DNA from: Deltaproteobacteria bacterium
GTDB taxonomy: Bacteria; Desulfobacterota; DSM-4660; Desulfatiglandales; B25-G16
Length of the DNA: 8,222 nucleotides
Reading direction: 5' to 3'
NCBI GenBank assembly: GCA_020348625.1
Contig: CP070752.1
Location: forward strand, 1,463,385 to 1,471,606
Positions within the stretch are counted from its first letter, which is position 1. Every line of letters begins with the position of its first letter. The notes under the pieces are model-generated. The model saw nothing but the letters and a program-made list of their open reading frames with translations. It did no database searches and had not been told where the DNA came from. This document shows, piece by piece, positions 6,967 to 8,222 of the stretch. A program made the position numbers and the translations under genes.

Positions 6967-7033
6967 GAACGGAAGAGGGCAGTAGGCGCAACGCTCAGTT
7001 TCATACGCAACTCAATATTAAGGAGGAGACATT

Positions 7034-7792
7034 ATGCCAAGGATAACGATTAGGGACTGGCCACCATATTCTCCGACGGATCAAAATAGACGGGAAAATA
7101 CGATTGTCGCGGCAAGGTTAATGATGAATGCGGCTTTAACTGCGCCGAGCATTGGAGGCATAGCAATGACCGAGGGCGAGATCGTGTACGGTGAAGAAGA
7201 ACAGGAGCAGATTGCGCGAAAAATGGAGGACCTCGCCTATGAACGAGAGGCATGGCGACATGCATTTCTCTATGAGGCGGTAATGGCTCGGCAGGCAGAT
7301 ACCCTATTGCTGCTAGGGAATACTCGTGCTTACTCAAGCCCTTGGAATGGAGAATGCGGTTTATGTGCCGGCAGACCGGATTGTAGCTTTGTCTATGAGA
7401 ATAGAAACCAGAGCACAGGAATAATAGATAACACTGATAGAAGATCTGATACCCTCGTTCAAGGCCCCCTGTGTGCCGCCTTTTCCCATCAGCTCGGTTA
7501 TAATATCGGCAGTGCACTGATGGTAGCAGTGCATCTCTATGTTGATGCACGTCCCTTCATGAGTATAGGGTTAGCAGCACAAAAGCTTGGCTATTGCCGG
7601 AATTCTGCTTTAGTCATAGGTGTTACGATTAATGCAAGAGCGAAGTTCGAGGCGTCTGATCCAGCGGTGGACTACCAATTGGTGAACCTGGATCGAGCGA
7701 TAGATGCTATTCGCGGTAATGTGAACCAGTTAAGCGTAAGACCAGCCACTGGAAGGGAATACAGGTCTGGTGATCCGGCTAAGAAGAGATAA
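7034..7792 (+). CDS. DUF2148 iron-sulfur (ferredoxin-like domain) protein
   Basis: The 252-residue product matches the DUF2148 family, small cytoplasmic proteins of anaerobes described as containing a ferredoxin domain. Their function is not settled. The N-terminal part has the typical VAARLMMNAALTAPSIGG run (25-42). A hydrophobic strand DTLLLLGN (89-96) precedes a Cys cluster C108-x2-C111-x5-C117. GPLCAAFSHQLGYNIGSAL (144-162) adds Cys147. These four Cys probably hold a [4Fe-4S] cluster. The C-terminal third has the family's SIGLAAQKLG and VIGVTI segments, then a charged tail (~210-252) that makes it longer than the roughly 180-190 residues I would expect. AGGAGG (7021-7026) lies 7 bases before ATG. 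Only 11 bases separate it from the oxidoreductase gene, so the two are surely cotranscribed and likely work in electron transfer together. Confidence 0.88.
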   Translation: MPRITIRDWPPYSPTDQNRRENTIVAARLMMNAALTAPSIGGIAMTEGEIVYGEEEQEQIARKMEDLAYEREAWRHAFLYEAVMARQADTLLLLGNTRAYSSPWNGECGLCAGRPDCSFVYENRNQSTGIIDNTDRRSDTLVQGPLCAAFSHQLGYNIGSALMVAVHLYVDARPFMSIGLAAQKLGYCRNSALVIGVTINARAKFEASDPAVDYQLVNLDRAIDAIRGNVNQLSVRPATGREYRSGDPAKKR

Positions 7793-7797
7793 GGAGG
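7791..7797 (+). promoter_or_regulatory. Ribosome binding site of the oxidoreductase gene
   Basis: AAGGAGG overlaps the TAA stop of the DUF2148 gene (7790-7792) and lies 6 bases before ATG 7804. It fixes that ATG as the start and shows that the 7804 frame is the real gene, rather than the overlapping frame that closes at 8053. Confidence 0.85.
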
Positions 7798-7803
7798 GGT
7801 GAT

Positions 7804-8222
7804 ATGCCACTATATGATGGAAAAAAATTCGCCCAAGAGGGCTTGCTTCAGGTTGCACAACACTGTGCTCAGGCGGCACTGCATGCCCCCCAACTCATTG
7901 GCAAAACCGAGATCAAGATGGAAATTGTGGCAGGAGAAGAGCTGGAGAACTATTTTAGTGTGCAGGACGCTGCCAACAAACTGGGTGCCAGATTCGGTGG
8001 TGAGAGCTATAAGGCGGCCTATAAAATGGGAGAGCCTCCGGTGCTTTTACTGATTGGTGCTGACGTTACTCCGATTGTTGAAGCGCCGTGTAGGGCTGCA
8101 TGCCCGGCGGGAATAGATGTGCCTCGATACATTCACCTGATCGGCGATGGCAAATATGATCAGGCAGTGGCGGTGGTCCGGGAGAGGGTGCCCCTCGCTT
8201 CGGTCTGCGCGTATGTCTGTCA
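7804..8222 (+). CDS. GltD-type NAD(P)-dependent Fe-S/FAD oxidoreductase with DUF2148-like N-terminus (partial, 3' end outside the window)
   Basis: The frame is open from ATG 7804 to the window edge, giving 139 residues. From about residue 94 it enters the N-terminal iron-sulfur domain (Fer4_20) of glutamate-synthase small-subunit-like oxidoreductases. It shows APCRAACPAGIDVPRYI (94-110) with Cys96 and Cys100, then G-x-Y-x2-A and SVCAYVC with Cys135 and Cys139. Such proteins continue into FAD and NAD(P)H domains that pass electrons between NAD(P)H and Fe-S partners; that part is outside the window. Residues 1-~90 are not typical for the family. QAALHAPQLIGK (23-34), EIVAGEE (40-46) and VLLLIGAD (80-87) resemble the first half of the neighbouring DUF2148 protein, without its Cys cluster. 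The gene directly follows the DUF2148 gene, so the two products probably form an electron-transfer unit. The physiological partner is unknown. Confidence 0.85.
   Translation, partial: MPLYDGKKFAQEGLLQVAQHCAQAALHAPQLIGKTEIKMEIVAGEELENYFSVQDAANKLGARFGGESYKAAYKMGEPPVLLLIGADVTPIVEAPCRAACPAGIDVPRYIHLIGDGKYDQAVAVVRERVPLASVCAYVC

Larger units (their letters stand above)
6571..7033. other. Intergenic region, 463 bases, with several inverted repeats
   Basis: No recognisable gene lies here. The longest tidy frame runs from GTG 6734 to TAA 6841 (35 codons) and matches no family I know. A weak 6-bp hairpin (6655-6660 with 6668-6673, loop 6661-6667) follows the regulator gene by about 85 bases without a good T-run. 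The right half is rich in complementary segments: a palindrome at 6727-6736, a hairpin at 6861-6880, and long-range pairings that involve 6800-6808, 6910-6922 and 6958-6966. The region probably holds the promoter and a structured leader for the redox genes. Confidence 0.5.

Noticed and set aside
7799..8053. Rightward 84-codon ORF overlapping the oxidoreductase
   Set aside because: The frame beginning at ATG 7804 has a strong ribosome binding site and the conserved Fe-S motifs; this other frame has neither.
1..8222. CRISPR array, tRNA, rRNA, insertion sequence or phage features
   Set aside because: I saw no regular repeats, cloverleaf-like segments, transposase motifs or phage genes in the window.

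Overview
The window looks like chromosomal DNA from a bacterium of medium GC content. It is probably an anaerobe, and the gene mix would suit Desulfobacterota or another syntrophic or aromatic-degrading lineage. That placement is an inference from gene content (a two-subunit biotin carboxylase, a DUF2148 iron-sulfur protein, a GltD-type Fe-S/FAD oxidoreductase), because no taxonomic marker gene is present. Starts are well marked by Shine-Dalgarno sequences and codon use is ordinary.

Layout. Positions 1-676 hold no convincing gene, only a weak 72-codon leftward ORF and a short Cys-containing open stretch. A leftward amidohydrolase of the Amidohydro_2/ACMSD-like class fills 677-1702. A large divergent intergenic region (1703-2485) follows, with a hairpin and two inverted-repeat elements. 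A rightward pair then overlaps at TAATG: a carboxyltransferase fused to a biotin carrier domain (2486-4234) and a biotin carboxylase (4234-5703). Next come a rightward XRE-cupin regulator (5950-6570) and a 463-base gap rich in inverted repeats (6571-7033). The last two genes form a tight pair: a DUF2148 protein (7034-7792) and a GltD-type oxidoreductase that runs off the right edge (7804 onward).

How the parts may work together. The 2486 and 4234 products together carry every domain of a soluble ATP- and biotin-dependent carboxylase of the pyruvate carboxylase/2-oxoglutarate carboxylase architecture. The carboxyltransferase keeps the fold signatures but has Glu where the family has its carbamylated, metal-binding Lys. 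Several substrate-pocket motifs also differ, so pyruvate should not be assumed as substrate. The divergent amidohydrolase is related to decarboxylases and hydrolases of small organic acids and lacks the first His of its HxH metal motif. The regulator probably senses a small molecule through its cupin domain. The last two genes look like a redox module. The oxidoreductase begins with a segment resembling the N-terminal half of its DUF2148 neighbour, which suggests duplication and fusion and perhaps a physical complex.

The most interesting points are the re-tooled carboxyltransferase site, the DUF2148-like/GltD fusion, and possible mutually exclusive RNA pairings upstream of the redox genes.
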